A DNA stretch of 6,672 nt. Source: UBA6168 sp964442355. Its GTDB lineage: Bacteria > Bacteroidota > Bacteroidia > Chitinophagales > Saprospiraceae. Shown one piece after another: positions 6,598 to 6,672 of this stretch (positions are counted from its first letter, which is position 1; each line of letters starts with the position of its first letter). Position numbers and translations under genes: made by a program. Location of the stretch: the NCBI GenBank assembly GCA_964442355.1, contig CAYTZS010000251.1, forward strand, positions 1 through 6,672, in the 5' to 3' direction. The notes beneath the pieces were generated by a model that saw only the letters and a list, made by a program, of their open reading frames with translations, had not been told where the DNA came from and made no database searches.

Positions 6598-6672
6598 TTG
6601 CAACCTTTGTGCTCTTAAATTAACGTGAGGTTTGGATTAGAACCTTTGTAAAAGGCTGGTTTTCAAAGTTTT

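Larger units (their letters stand above)
6465..6672. other. Region upstream of sdaA to the window edge
   Basis: This is 208 bp without a gene. It holds the predicted sdaA promoter, two related hairpin-forming repeats (listed separately), and two copies of AACCTTTGT on the plus strand (6602-6610 and 6641-6649). These copies resemble the -7 element except that the first base is A rather than T, and they may serve a plus-strand gene beyond the edge. No coding sequence or RNA gene is seen here. Confidence 0.5.

Noticed and set aside
1..6672. A search for defence systems, CRISPR arrays, insertion sequences, tRNA genes or phage genes
   Set aside because: No spaced direct repeats, transposase, terminal inverted repeats, cloverleaf structures or phage-like proteins are visible. 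All four genes belong to common Bacteroidota or widespread families.

Overview
This window looks like ordinary chromosomal DNA from a member of the Bacteroidota, probably a Saprospiria/Chitinophagia-type lineage with balanced base composition. The evidence is a DUF6089-type outer-membrane protein gene, a very large FG-GAP/ASPIC lipoprotein of a kind common in this phylum, start codons without Shine-Dalgarno sequences, and two copies of the Bacteroidota -7 promoter element TACCTTTG. Assignment below phylum level is inference.

Layout. At the left edge (1-468, minus strand, running off the window) is the N-terminal 156 residues of a secreted DUF6089 beta-barrel protein. A 224-bp divergent intergenic region (469-692) carries a good Bacteroidota promoter for the next gene. 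Positions 693-4073 (+) encode an 1126-residue lipoprotein: seven Ca-binding FG-GAP/VCBS motifs, an ASPIC/UnbV domain, then seven more motifs, which suggests two beta-propeller modules of the same kind. After a 152-bp gap with no clear signal, 4226-4972 (+) encodes a secreted DUF4197 protein. A perfect 24-bp-stem palindrome (4996-5045) with A- and T-tracts lies between this gene and the convergent gene that follows, and should act as a bidirectional terminator. Positions 5058-6464 (-) encode a complete single-chain iron-sulfur L-serine ammonia-lyase (sdaA). Its upstream region (6465-6672) holds a TACCTTTG -7 element flanked by two copies of a small hairpin-forming repeat.

How the genes relate. 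Nothing ties them into one pathway. Three products carry export signals: one predicted outer-membrane barrel, one lipoprotein and one secreted or periplasmic protein. sdaA encodes a cytoplasmic enzyme of serine catabolism (L-serine to pyruvate and ammonia). The lipoprotein and DUF4197 genes could share a transcript, but the gap between them makes this uncertain. No mobile element, CRISPR array, tRNA, rRNA or defence system was seen. The observations most worth a second look are the duplicated 7+7 propeller architecture, the symmetric convergent terminator, and the paired repeats around the sdaA promoter.
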